The notes under the pieces were generated by a model. The model had not been told where the DNA came from. It worked only from the letters and a program-made list of their open reading frames with translations, and made no database searches. A stretch of 7,861 nt of DNA from an uncultured Bacilli bacterium. GTDB lineage: Bacteria > Bacillota_I > Bacilli_A > RFN20 > CAG-826. The stretch covers positions 1 through 7,861 of the forward strand of contig CAKPJO010000073.1 in the NCBI GenBank assembly GCA_934162685.1. The letters run 5' to 3'. A program made the position numbers and the translations under genes. Shown in pieces: positions 1 to 6,135 of the stretch (its first letter is position 1; the number at the start of each line of letters is the position of its first letter).

Positions 1-35
1 ATAAACAATCTATTATGGATAGTCTGGGGAAATAA
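1..35 (+). CDS. Possible 3' end of an upstream gene
   Basis: Reading from base 3, one frame gives KQSIMDSLGK followed by TAA at 33-35, one base before the next start codon. This tight spacing fits the packing of the rest of the operon, so it may be the C-terminus of a preceding gene. Only about ten codons are visible, too few to identify a family. The frame of the downstream glycosyltransferase is also open to the window edge, so this call rests on spacing alone. Confidence 0.35.
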   Translation, partial: KQSIMDSLGK

Positions 36-36
36 T

Positions 37-1227
37 ATGAATAAATACTTAATTATTAGCCAATATTACTATCCTGAAACTTTTAAAATTACTGAAATTT
101 GTGAAGAATTAGCAAAAATAAATGAAGTGACAGTATTAACAGGTTTACCAAATTATCCTAAAGGTGAGTATTATGAAGGATATGAAAATCATAAAAAAAT
201 ATTTTGTGAAAATATAAATAATGTAAAAGTCATCCGTTTACCTATTAGACCGCGTCATAGTGGAACTATTAATCTATTTTTAAATTATATGAGTTATTTA
301 AAAAAAGCGAAAAGATTTTTAAAAACATTTAATGAAACATTTGACGCAATACTTGTATATGAAATTTCACCAGTGTTACAAATATCGCCAGCGATATATT
401 ATGGAAATAAAAAACACACTAAGGTATATACATATTGCCAAGATGTTTGGCCCGAAGTATTGAAAGTTGGGGGGGTGAAATCCTGCAATCCGATTTTTTG
501 GTTTTTCAAACAATGGAGTAAAAAACTTTATAATAAATCGGATTATATACTAATTTCATCACCTATGTTTAAAGATTATTTGATTAAAATACATAAGGTT
601 AATGAGAATAAAATAATATATCTTCCTCAGCATGCTAGTGATATGCTTGCAAAATTAAATTTAAGAAAAGAAATTACTCCTACAATAGATTTCCTTTATA
701 CTGGAAATATTGGCAAAGCACAAAATATATTACTGCTTATTAAGTGTTTTGAAAAAATTACTAATGAAAACGTTAGACTGCATTTAGTTGGCGATGGATC
801 TGAATATAACAATTGCTTTGAATATCTCAAAAACCACAACGTAAATAATGTTACTATGTATGGTAGAAAAAGCAAAAAAGAATTAATAGAGTTTTTTAAA
901 AATTCAGATGTATGTATTTTTGCCTTAACTGGAAGCAATTTTGTAGGTAATACTATACCTGCTAAGTTGCAAGATTACATGTCATCAGGTAAAATGATAA
1001 TTGCTTCGGTGTCTGGAGATGCGAAAAAAATTATTGATGAATCTAAATGCGGTTTAACATGTTTGCCTGACAACGTTGATGATTTATATCTAACTATTAA
1101 AGAGTTTTTATCTAATAAAGAAAAATACAAATCTTATGGTGAAAATGGCAAACAATATTTTATGAAAAATTTTACAATGAATATTTTTATAAACAAATTA
1201 TACAAAATTTTGGAGGAAACAAAATGA
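37..1227 (+). CDS. wbuB: WbuB-like GT4 glycosyltransferase, candidate L-FucNAc transferase
   Basis: This is a 396-residue GT-B fold glycosyltransferase, predicted cytoplasmic or membrane-associated, that would transfer a sugar from a nucleotide donor to a lipid-linked acceptor. The N-terminal half has the WbuB-type opening (SQYYYPETFKI, residues 8-18), TGLPNYPKGEYYEGY (35-49), the YEISPVLQISPA block (108-119) and DVWPE...KVGGVK (136-148). The C-terminal donor domain starts at about residue 218 (FLYTGNIGKAQN) and includes HLVGDGSEY (249-257) and the TIPAKLQDYMSSGK loop (306-319). The first Glu of the usual GT4 E-x7-E motif is not apparent, as far as I can align it by eye. The start ATG follows a GGGGA ribosome site at 26-30. 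In E. coli O26, WbuB is linked to L-FucNAc transfer beside fnl genes; the capE/F/G neighbours here support that role by inference. A G7 tract at 469-475 encodes Gly-Gly-Val. The stop TGA lies in the same frame as capE. Confidence 0.85.
   Translation: MNKYLIISQYYYPETFKITEICEELAKINEVTVLTGLPNYPKGEYYEGYENHKKIFCENINNVKVIRLPIRPRHSGTINLFLNYMSYLKKAKRFLKTFNETFDAILVYEISPVLQISPAIYYGNKKHTKVYTYCQDVWPEVLKVGGVKSCNPIFWFFKQWSKKLYNKSDYILISSPMFKDYLIKIHKVNENKIIYLPQHASDMLAKLNLRKEITPTIDFLYTGNIGKAQNILLLIKCFEKITNENVRLHLVGDGSEYNNCFEYLKNHNVNNVTMYGRKSKKELIEFFKNSDVCIFALTGSNFVGNTIPAKLQDYMSSGKMIIASVSGDAKKIIDESKCGLTCLPDNVDDLYLTIKEFLSNKEKYKSYGENGKQYFMKNFTMNIFINKLYKILEETK
469..475 (+). repeat. G7 homopolymer tract inside glycosyltransferase gene
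   Basis: Seven consecutive G bases encode part of VGGV (codons GGG GGG GTG) in the WbuB-like gene. It is the longest G run I saw in an otherwise very AT-rich window. Loss or gain of one G would truncate the enzyme. Poly-G tracts in glycosyltransferase genes are known contingency sites in other bacteria, but whether this one varies cannot be told from one sequence. Confidence 0.6.
1212..1220 (+). promoter_or_regulatory. Strong Shine-Dalgarno GGAGGAAAC upstream of capE
   Basis: This 9-mer recurs exactly before capG (3902-3910) and the capI-like gene (7322-7330), where it lies 5 and 4 bases from the ATG. Here it lies 3 bases from ATG 1224, but 13 bases from TTG 1234 and 16 bases from ATG 1237, the starts available in the intact capE frame. 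It therefore argues that ATG 1224 was the original capE start. Confidence 0.75.
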
Positions 1228-1283
1228 GCATGTTTGATGGAAAAAACATTAATGATTACAGGAGGCACAGGATCATTTGGTAA
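1224..1283 (+). other. Displaced capE 5' reading frame, apparently frameshifted
   Basis: ATG 1224 overlaps the upstream TGA stop as ATGA and sits at ideal distance from a strong ribosome site. Its frame reads MSMFDGKN and then leaves the capE frame, stopping at TAA 1281-1283 after 19 codons. Removing one A from the A6 run at 1241-1246 would give MSMFDGKTLMITGGTGSFG, which matches the usual N-terminus of CapE/FnlA proteins, joined directly to the main frame. This is therefore most simply the true capE beginning, separated by a one-base insertion that is either real or an assembly error. A deliberate leader peptide is a less likely alternative. Confidence 0.65.
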
Positions 1284-2271
1284 CGCTGTACTTCATAGAT
1301 TCTTAACAACAGATATTAAAGAAATTAGAATATTATCTCGCGATGAAAAAAAACAAGATGATATGAGACATAATTTCCAATTAAAATATCCTGAATATGT
1401 AGACAAAGTTAAATTCTATATTGGTGATGTTCGTGATTATAACTCCATTGTAGGAGCATTTAGAGGTGTGGATTATGTTTTCCATGCTGCGGCATTAAAA
1501 CAAGTCCCATCTTGTGAATTCTTTCCTATTGAAGCAGTTAAAACTAATGTATTAGGATCTAATAATGTTATTACTGCTTGCGTAGAAAATCATGTTAAGA
1601 AAGCAATATTCTTATCTACTGATAAAGCTGCTTATCCAATTAACGCTATGGGTATGACCAAAGCATTAATGGAAAAGAACGTTATAGCTAGAAGTAGACA
1701 AATGCAAGAAGGAAATCCAGTACTTTGTTTAACTAGATATGGTAATGTAATGGCTTCTAGAGGATCAGTTATTCCTTTATTTTGTGATCAAATAGAAGAA
1801 GGCAAAAAACTTACTATTACTAATCCAGAAATGACAAGATTTATGATGACATTAGAAGATGCCGTTGATTTAGTATTATATGCTTTTGAACATGGTGATC
1901 AAGGTGATTTATTTGTTCAAAAAGCACCTGCTGCAACTATTGAAACATTAGCAAAAGCAGTACTTGAGCTTAAAGGCTCTGATGTTGGTTATCAAGTGAT
2001 TGGTACAAGACACGGAGAAAAACTATATGAAGTGTTAGTAACAACAGAAGAAATGTTAAGAGCGGAATCATTACCAGGATTCTATAGAATTCATGCTGAT
2101 AATAGAACTCTTAATTATGATAACTTCTTTACTAAAGGTGATAAGAAGTTAGAAAGTAATAATCAATATACTTCTCATAATACGGAAAGACTTGATGTTG
2201 AAGGTATGAAGAAGTTATTAATGAAGCTTCCATTATTTAATAAAGATGTGGAAGATTATTTACCTCGTTAA
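1237..2271 (+). CDS. capE: CapE/FnlA UDP-GlcNAc 4,6-dehydratase/5-epimerase
   Basis: This cytoplasmic extended short-chain dehydrogenase would catalyse the first step of UDP-L-FucNAc synthesis, the NADP-dependent 4,6-dehydration and 5-epimerization of UDP-GlcNAc. Counting from ATG 1237 (344 residues), it shows the Rossmann loop ITGGTGSFG (7-15), RDEKKQDDMR (35-44), FYIGDVRDY (60-68), HAAALKQVPSCEF (83-95), STDKAAYPINAMGMTK (127-142), TRYGNVMASRGSVIPLF (166-182) and TRHGEKLYE (257-265). Met138 stands where a classical enzyme has the YxxxK tyrosine; Met at this place is known in the CapE/WbpM group, so it is not a defect. The start is uncertain. TTG 1234 is possible, but neither it nor ATG 1237 has a well-spaced ribosome site. 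The expected N-terminus lies in another frame from ATG 1224, one A out of register. The Rossmann core is complete, so a protein started at 1237 could still fold. It ends with tandem stops TAA TAG, 14 bases before capF. Confidence 0.9.
   Translation: MEKTLMITGGTGSFGNAVLHRFLTTDIKEIRILSRDEKKQDDMRHNFQLKYPEYVDKVKFYIGDVRDYNSIVGAFRGVDYVFHAAALKQVPSCEFFPIEAVKTNVLGSNNVITACVENHVKKAIFLSTDKAAYPINAMGMTKALMEKNVIARSRQMQEGNPVLCLTRYGNVMASRGSVIPLFCDQIEEGKKLTITNPEMTRFMMTLEDAVDLVLYAFEHGDQGDLFVQKAPAATIETLAKAVLELKGSDVGYQVIGTRHGEKLYEVLVTTEEMLRAESLPGFYRIHADNRTLNYDNFFTKGDKKLESNNQYTSHNTERLDVEGMKKLLMKLPLFNKDVEDYLPR
1241..1246 (+). repeat. A6 run at the capE frame break
   Basis: Six A bases lie between the MSMFDG codons and the TLMITGG codons. 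Five would put both in one frame. With six, the ATG-1224 frame and the capE frame are offset by one base. This is the only place where a single-base change joins the family-like N-terminus cleanly to the rest of the protein. Confidence 0.6.
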
Positions 2272-2272
2272 T

Positions 2273-2280
2273 AGGTGGTG
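2273..2280 (+). promoter_or_regulatory. Ribosome binding site AGGTGGTG for capF
   Basis: A purine-rich Shine-Dalgarno-like octamer lies 5 bases before ATG 2286 and overlaps the second of the tandem capE stop codons. It fixes the capF start. Confidence 0.6.
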
Positions 2281-2285
2281 AACAA

Positions 2286-3404
2286 ATGAAAATATTAGTC
2301 ACAGGTGCGAAAGGTTTTATCGGAAAAAACTTAGTAGCGGCATTAAAAAATCATAGTTATAACGATATATATGAATTTGATATTGATACAGACGTAAAAC
2401 TATTAGATCAATATTGTTTTGATTGTGACTTTGTTTTCCATTTAGCGGGAGTTAATCGCCCTAAAAATGAAGAAGAATTTATGCAAGGTAATTTTGGCTT
2501 TACATCTATTCTTCTTGATACATTAAAGAAACATAATAATAAATGTCCAATTATGGTTAGCTCTTCAGTGCAAGCTAGTTTAGATAATCCTTATGGCTTA
2601 TCTAAAAAAGCTGGTGAAGAACTAATATTTGAATATGGGAAAAAAGAAGATGTTAAAGTATTAGTTTATCGTTTTCCTAATGTATATGGTAAGTGGTGTA
2701 AACCAAATTATAATAGCGCAATAGCGACATTTTGTAATAATATTGCTAATGATTTATCTATTACAGTTAATAATAGAGAAACGATAATGCACTTGGTTTA
2801 TATTGATGATGTATTTAATGAGTTAATAAATGCTTTGGAAGGTAAAGGTAATAAAGTAGGAGATTATTATAAAGTGCCAACAGAAGATGAAACAACTTTA
2901 GGTCATATAGTGGATTTATTATATTCCTTTAAAAATATTCGTAATAGCAAAGAACTTCCTAATTTATCTAATCACTTAGAAAAGTGTTTATATTCAACTT
3001 ATTTATCATATGTGCCAGTTAATCAATTAGTTTATCCATTAGATATGCATATTGATAATCGAGGTTCATTTACAGAAATTATTAAAACAATTGATAGAGG
3101 ACAATTCTCTGTTAATATATCACATCCTGGTATTACTAAAGGTAACCATTACCATCATACTAAAAATGAAAAATTCTTAGTAGTATCAGGGCATTGCTTA
3201 ATTAAATTAAGAAAAATAGGAACAAGTGAAGTTATTACTTATGATGTAAGTGGTGATAAACTTGTAGTAGTGGATATACCAGTTGGTTATACTCATAGCA
3301 TTACTAATATTGGTGATACTGATTCTGTTACATTTATGTGGTGTAATGAATGCTTTGATCCTAATAATCCAGATACATATTACGAAGAGGTGATAGTTAA
3401 ATGA
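2286..3404 (+). CDS. capF: CapF/FnlB bifunctional UDP-sugar 3-epimerase/4-reductase
   Basis: This 372-residue two-domain enzyme acts second in UDP-L-FucNAc synthesis. In characterised CapF, a C-terminal cupin domain performs 3-epimerization and an N-terminal NADPH-dependent domain reduces C4, giving UDP-N-acetyl-L-talosamine. The N-terminal short-chain dehydrogenase shows TGAKGFIG (6-13), FHLAGVNRP (51-59), SSS (92-94) and the catalytic Y103-GLS-K107. The cupin begins near YPLDMHIDNRGSFTEI (250-265) and has GNHYHHTKNEKF (286-297), with His288, His290, Glu295 and later His337 as likely metal ligands, then MWCNECFDPNNPDTY (351-365). Length and domain order match the family, and nothing is truncated. 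It lies directly downstream of capE. Its stop overlaps the acetyltransferase start as ATGA, which indicates translational coupling. Confidence 0.93.
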   Translation: MKILVTGAKGFIGKNLVAALKNHSYNDIYEFDIDTDVKLLDQYCFDCDFVFHLAGVNRPKNEEEFMQGNFGFTSILLDTLKKHNNKCPIMVSSSVQASLDNPYGLSKKAGEELIFEYGKKEDVKVLVYRFPNVYGKWCKPNYNSAIATFCNNIANDLSITVNNRETIMHLVYIDDVFNELINALEGKGNKVGDYYKVPTEDETTLGHIVDLLYSFKNIRNSKELPNLSNHLEKCLYSTYLSYVPVNQLVYPLDMHIDNRGSFTEIIKTIDRGQFSVNISHPGITKGNHYHHTKNEKFLVVSGHCLIKLRKIGTSEVITYDVSGDKLVVVDIPVGYTHSITNIGDTDSVTFMWCNECFDPNNPDTYYEEVIVK

Positions 3405-3928
3405 AATCAATTTTCCAATTGCTTTTAAAGATAAAGATGGGACACATTGGTAAAAAAACTAACATTTCTAAAGGCGGAGACTTTGCTGGGTGTAGAAACA
3501 TTTCTATAGGGGATAATAGTTATATTGGCCCGAGAAATACTATGTATGCTGTTTTACAACCAATTATTATTGGAAATTATGTTATGACCGGTCCGGAAGT
3601 AATTATGATAACTGGTGATCATAGAACTGATATTATTGGTGATTATATGATAAAAATTACAAATAGTATGAAATTACCTGAAAATGATAAACCAATAATT
3701 ATAGAAGATGATGTGTGGATTGGAGCTAGAGCAATTATTCTTAAAGGAGTAAAAATAGGTAAAGGCTCTATCGTTGCTGCAGGTGCTGTTGTCACAAAAA
3801 ATATTCCACCATATACAATTTACTATGATTTGCATAAACAAAGGCCTAGATTTACAAAAGAAGAAATTATGGAACACGAAAAATTACTTGAACAAAAATA
3901 TGGAGGAAACCATAAATGCAAAAACTAA
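3401..3928 (+). CDS. Left-handed beta-helix acyl/acetyltransferase
   Basis: This 175-residue hexapeptide-repeat protein is probably an acetyl-CoA-dependent O- or N-acetyltransferase that works as a trimer in the cytoplasm. Hexapeptide coils are visible at ISIGDNSYIG (34-43), PIIIGNYVMTGP (54-65) and, strongest, IIIEDDVWIGARAIILKGVKIGKGSIVAAGAVVTKN (99-134, by position). His74 in TGDHRTD is the likely catalytic base. The tail RFTKEEIMEHEKLLEQKYG (150-168) resembles the end of acetyltransferases found in polysaccharide clusters, but the usual GxPA segment before it is replaced by YYDLHKQRP (141-149). It starts in the capF stop codon and overlaps capG by 13 bases, so it lies inside the normally contiguous FucNAc gene set. 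The substrate is not identifiable: it could be the glycan repeat unit or a nucleotide-sugar intermediate. O-acetylation of the polysaccharide is the default inference. Confidence 0.85.
   Translation: MKSIFQLLLKIKMGHIGKKTNISKGGDFAGCRNISIGDNSYIGPRNTMYAVLQPIIIGNYVMTGPEVIMITGDHRTDIIGDYMIKITNSMKLPENDKPIIIEDDVWIGARAIILKGVKIGKGSIVAAGAVVTKNIPPYTIYYDLHKQRPRFTKEEIMEHEKLLEQKYGGNHKCKN
3902..3910 (+). promoter_or_regulatory. Ribosome binding site GGAGGAAAC for capG, inside the acetyltransferase gene
   Basis: This is an exact copy of the 9-mer seen before capE and capI, 5 bases from ATG 3916. It lies within the last codons of the acetyltransferase gene and supports 3916 rather than the internal ATG 3934 as the capG start. 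Confidence 0.7.
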
Positions 3929-5058
3929 AATTAATGACTATTATTGGAACTAGACCAGAGATTATTCGTCTTGCTCCAACAATTAAATGTGCTGATAAAT
4001 ATTTTGATCATATTTTAGTCCATACAGGACAAAATTATGATTACACTCTTAATCAAGTGTTCTTTGAAGATTTAGGATTAAGAGAACCAGACTATTATTT
4101 AAATGTAGTAGGCAAAGATTTAGGAGAAACAATGGGAAATGTTATTGCTAAATCTTATGAAGTAATGTTAAAGGTTAAACCAGATGCTGTATTAGTACTT
4201 GGTGACACTAATTCATGTTTATCAGTAATATCTGCAAAAAGATTACATATTCCTACTTTCCATATGGAAGCTGGTAATAGATGTAAAGATGAATGTTTAC
4301 CAGAAGAAACTAATAGAAGAATAGTGGATATTATTTCTGATGTTAATATGTGTTATTCCGAACATGCTAGAAGATATTTAGCAGAATGTGGATGTGCTAA
4401 AGAAAGAACTTTTGTTATTGGATCTCCGATGGCGGAAGTATTACATGCTAATTTAGAAAAAATAGAATCTTCTAATATTCTTTCTAAATTAGGATTAGAA
4501 AAGAAAAAATATATATTATTAAGTGCACATAGAGAAGAAAATATTGATAATGAAGATAATTTTATTTCTCTTATGACCGCGGTTAATGAAATGGCTAAAA
4601 AGTATGATATGCCAATATTATATTCATGCCATCCAAGAAGTAAGAAATATATTGAAGCAAGAAACTTTGAATTTGATAAAAGAGTTATTCAACATGAACC
4701 ATTAGGATTTCATGATTATAATAATTTACAAATGAATGCATTCTGTGTTGTTTCTGATAGTGGTACATTACCAGAAGAAAGCAGTTTTTATTTATCAATT
4801 GGTAAACCAATACCAGCAGTTTGTATTAGAACAAGTACAGAAAGACCAGAAGCACTTGATGCCGGTGATTTTGTTTTAGCAGGAATATCAACAAGCGAAG
4901 TACTTCAAGCAGTAGATATGGCTGTATCAATGGTTAATAATAATGCTTTAGGAGATACATGTAAATATTACATTGACGAAAATGTATCAATTAAAGCAGT
5001 TAGAATAATACAATCTTATACATCAGTTATTAATAAGATGGTATGGAGAAAGAAATAG
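3916..5058 (+). CDS. capG: CapG/FnlC UDP-N-acetyl-L-fucosamine-forming 2-epimerase
   Basis: This 380-residue cytoplasmic enzyme of the UDP-GlcNAc 2-epimerase fold would catalyse the last step, 2-epimerization of UDP-N-acetyl-L-talosamine to UDP-L-FucNAc. It shows the N-terminal IGTRPEIIRLAPT (10-22), HTGQNYDY (36-43), LGDTNS (95-100) with Asp97, HMEAGNRCKDECLPEETNRR (116-135) with Glu118 and Glu131, SAHREENID (203-211) with His205, SCHPRS (237-242), and SDSGTLPEE (280-288). The HMEAGNR plus PEETNRR pattern resembles WbjD/FnlC/CapG more than WecB/MnaA (ManNAc-forming) enzymes, and the capE and capF neighbours strongly support that choice. Length is typical. It overlaps the acetyltransferase gene by 13 bases in another frame and ends 3 bases before the next gene. 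Confidence 0.92.
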   Translation: MQKLKLMTIIGTRPEIIRLAPTIKCADKYFDHILVHTGQNYDYTLNQVFFEDLGLREPDYYLNVVGKDLGETMGNVIAKSYEVMLKVKPDAVLVLGDTNSCLSVISAKRLHIPTFHMEAGNRCKDECLPEETNRRIVDIISDVNMCYSEHARRYLAECGCAKERTFVIGSPMAEVLHANLEKIESSNILSKLGLEKKKYILLSAHREENIDNEDNFISLMTAVNEMAKKYDMPILYSCHPRSKKYIEARNFEFDKRVIQHEPLGFHDYNNLQMNAFCVVSDSGTLPEESSFYLSIGKPIPAVCIRTSTERPEALDAGDFVLAGISTSEVLQAVDMAVSMVNNNALGDTCKYYIDENVSIKAVRIIQSYTSVINKMVWRKK

Positions 5059-5061
5059 TTT

Positions 5062-6135
5062 ATGATTAATGTTTGTTTAGTTGCACCAGTACCTCCACCA
5101 ATAGGAGGGATTGCACTTTGGACATCAAATATAATTAATTATCCGCAAAATGATGTTAATTTTATAGTTATTAACACTAATGTTAGCAAGCATCCGGCTA
5201 AAAAAAGAACATTATTTGATAGAACCATTGTTAGCGGTATGAAAATGCTAAAAATTTATAAACAATTAAAACATGTTATAAAAACACAAAAAATAGATTG
5301 TGTTCATGTTGCTACGAGTGGATCACTAGGATTTATACGAGATAAATTAATCGCAAAATTGTGCGATAAATATGGTGTAAAGTTAATTATACATTTGCAT
5401 TTTGGTAGGATACCACAAATTATTGAAGCAAACAATAAAGAAACAAAATTATTTTATAAAATATCGCAAATGGCATCAAATATTGTATGTATGGATTCGA
5501 AGACATATATGTCTATTTCTCAATTGAATAATATTTCTAATAAATTGTCATATATTCCTAATCCAATTTCTTATAAATGCAAATACATTACCCAAGATAA
5601 AAAAGAAAAGAAAATTATATATGTGGGATGGGTTATAAAAACAAAAGGAATAGAAGAATTAATTGACGCTTGGAATACTATTGGTAACAATCATAGTGAT
5701 TGGTCATTAGAAATAATTGGCGCATTTAGTGATGGCTATTTGCAACAAATTACACAGCGCATTAATACTTCTAATTTAAAATTTATTGGTGAAATTGAAC
5801 ATGATAATTGCTTGAAAAAAATCGAACAAGCAAGTGTATTAGTATTGCCTTCATATACAGAAGGATTTCCTAATGTTGTGTTGGAAGCTATGATGGCATC
5901 AACTGCTGTAATTGCCACGAATGTTGGTGAAATACCTAAAATTCTATCTAATAATAGTGGTATTGTAATTAATCATCATTCTGTTGAAGATATAATATCA
6001 GCTTTAGAAGAATTGATTAATGATCAAAAGAAAAGAGAAGAATTAGCAAGTAATGCATATAAACGTGTTAATGAAAATTATACAATCGATAGAGTTTTTG
6101 ACATGCTTTTAAAAGAATGGGGCGATAATAAATGA
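5062..6135 (+). CDS. GT4 family glycosyltransferase
   Basis: This 357-residue GT-B glycosyltransferase is presumed to add one sugar to the growing lipid-linked repeat unit at the inner face of the membrane. The N-terminal domain has the glycine-rich acceptor-side loop PVPPPIGGIALWT (9-21), HVATSGSLGFIRD (82-94) and IIHLHFG (109-115). The linker IPNP is at 165-168. The C-terminal domain shows IYVGWVIKTKGIEELIDAW (186-204), a GT4 phosphate-loop signature, then LEIIGAFSDG (216-225), FIGEI (241-245) and the E-x7-E motif E267-GFPNVVL-E275. All key elements are intact. Donor and acceptor cannot be read from sequence. Its ribosome site is weak (GGAG at 5045-5048, 13 bases from the ATG), so coupling to capG, which ends 3 bases upstream, is likely. 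It ends in an ATGA overlap with the next glycosyltransferase. Confidence 0.88.
   Translation: MINVCLVAPVPPPIGGIALWTSNIINYPQNDVNFIVINTNVSKHPAKKRTLFDRTIVSGMKMLKIYKQLKHVIKTQKIDCVHVATSGSLGFIRDKLIAKLCDKYGVKLIIHLHFGRIPQIIEANNKETKLFYKISQMASNIVCMDSKTYMSISQLNNISNKLSYIPNPISYKCKYITQDKKEKKIIYVGWVIKTKGIEELIDAWNTIGNNHSDWSLEIIGAFSDGYLQQITQRINTSNLKFIGEIEHDNCLKKIEQASVLVLPSYTEGFPNVVLEAMMASTAVIATNVGEIPKILSNNSGIVINHHSVEDIISALEELINDQKKREELASNAYKRVNENYTIDRVFDMLLKEWGDNK

Noticed and set aside
696..938. Reverse-strand open frame of 80 codons, and similar short reverse frames at 3207-3410, 3674-3877 and 5736-5918
   Set aside because: Each lies wholly or almost wholly antisense to well-supported genes, has low-complexity hydrophobic or Lys/Asn-mirror composition, no recognisable family and no convincing ribosome site.
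1241..1247. A AAA AAC, a classical -1 ribosomal slippery heptamer, in the zero frame of ATG 1224
   Set aside because: A -1 shift here leads to CAT then TAA at 1250-1252, an immediate stop. Reaching the capE frame needs a +1 (or -2) shift, so a standard -1 programmed frameshift does not explain the split.
1648..1662. Met instead of Tyr in the YxxxK position of CapE (M138-GMT-K142)
   Set aside because: Met at this position is a known feature of the CapE/WbpM-type dehydratases, so it is not an inactivating mutation.
3916..5058. Annotation of this gene as a UDP-GlcNAc 2-epimerase making UDP-ManNAc (WecB/MnaA)
   Set aside because: The fold is shared, but the HMEAGNR...PEETNRR pattern and the capE and capF neighbours favour the L-FucNAc-forming FnlC/CapG/WbjD branch.
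1225..6135. TGA stops at the ends of the first glycosyltransferase, capF and the second glycosyltransferase, possible sign of a Mycoplasma-type code
   Set aside because: Each TGA falls at the normal family end of the protein, Trp is encoded by TGG within the genes, and no in-frame TGA is needed to complete any protein. The standard bacterial code fits.
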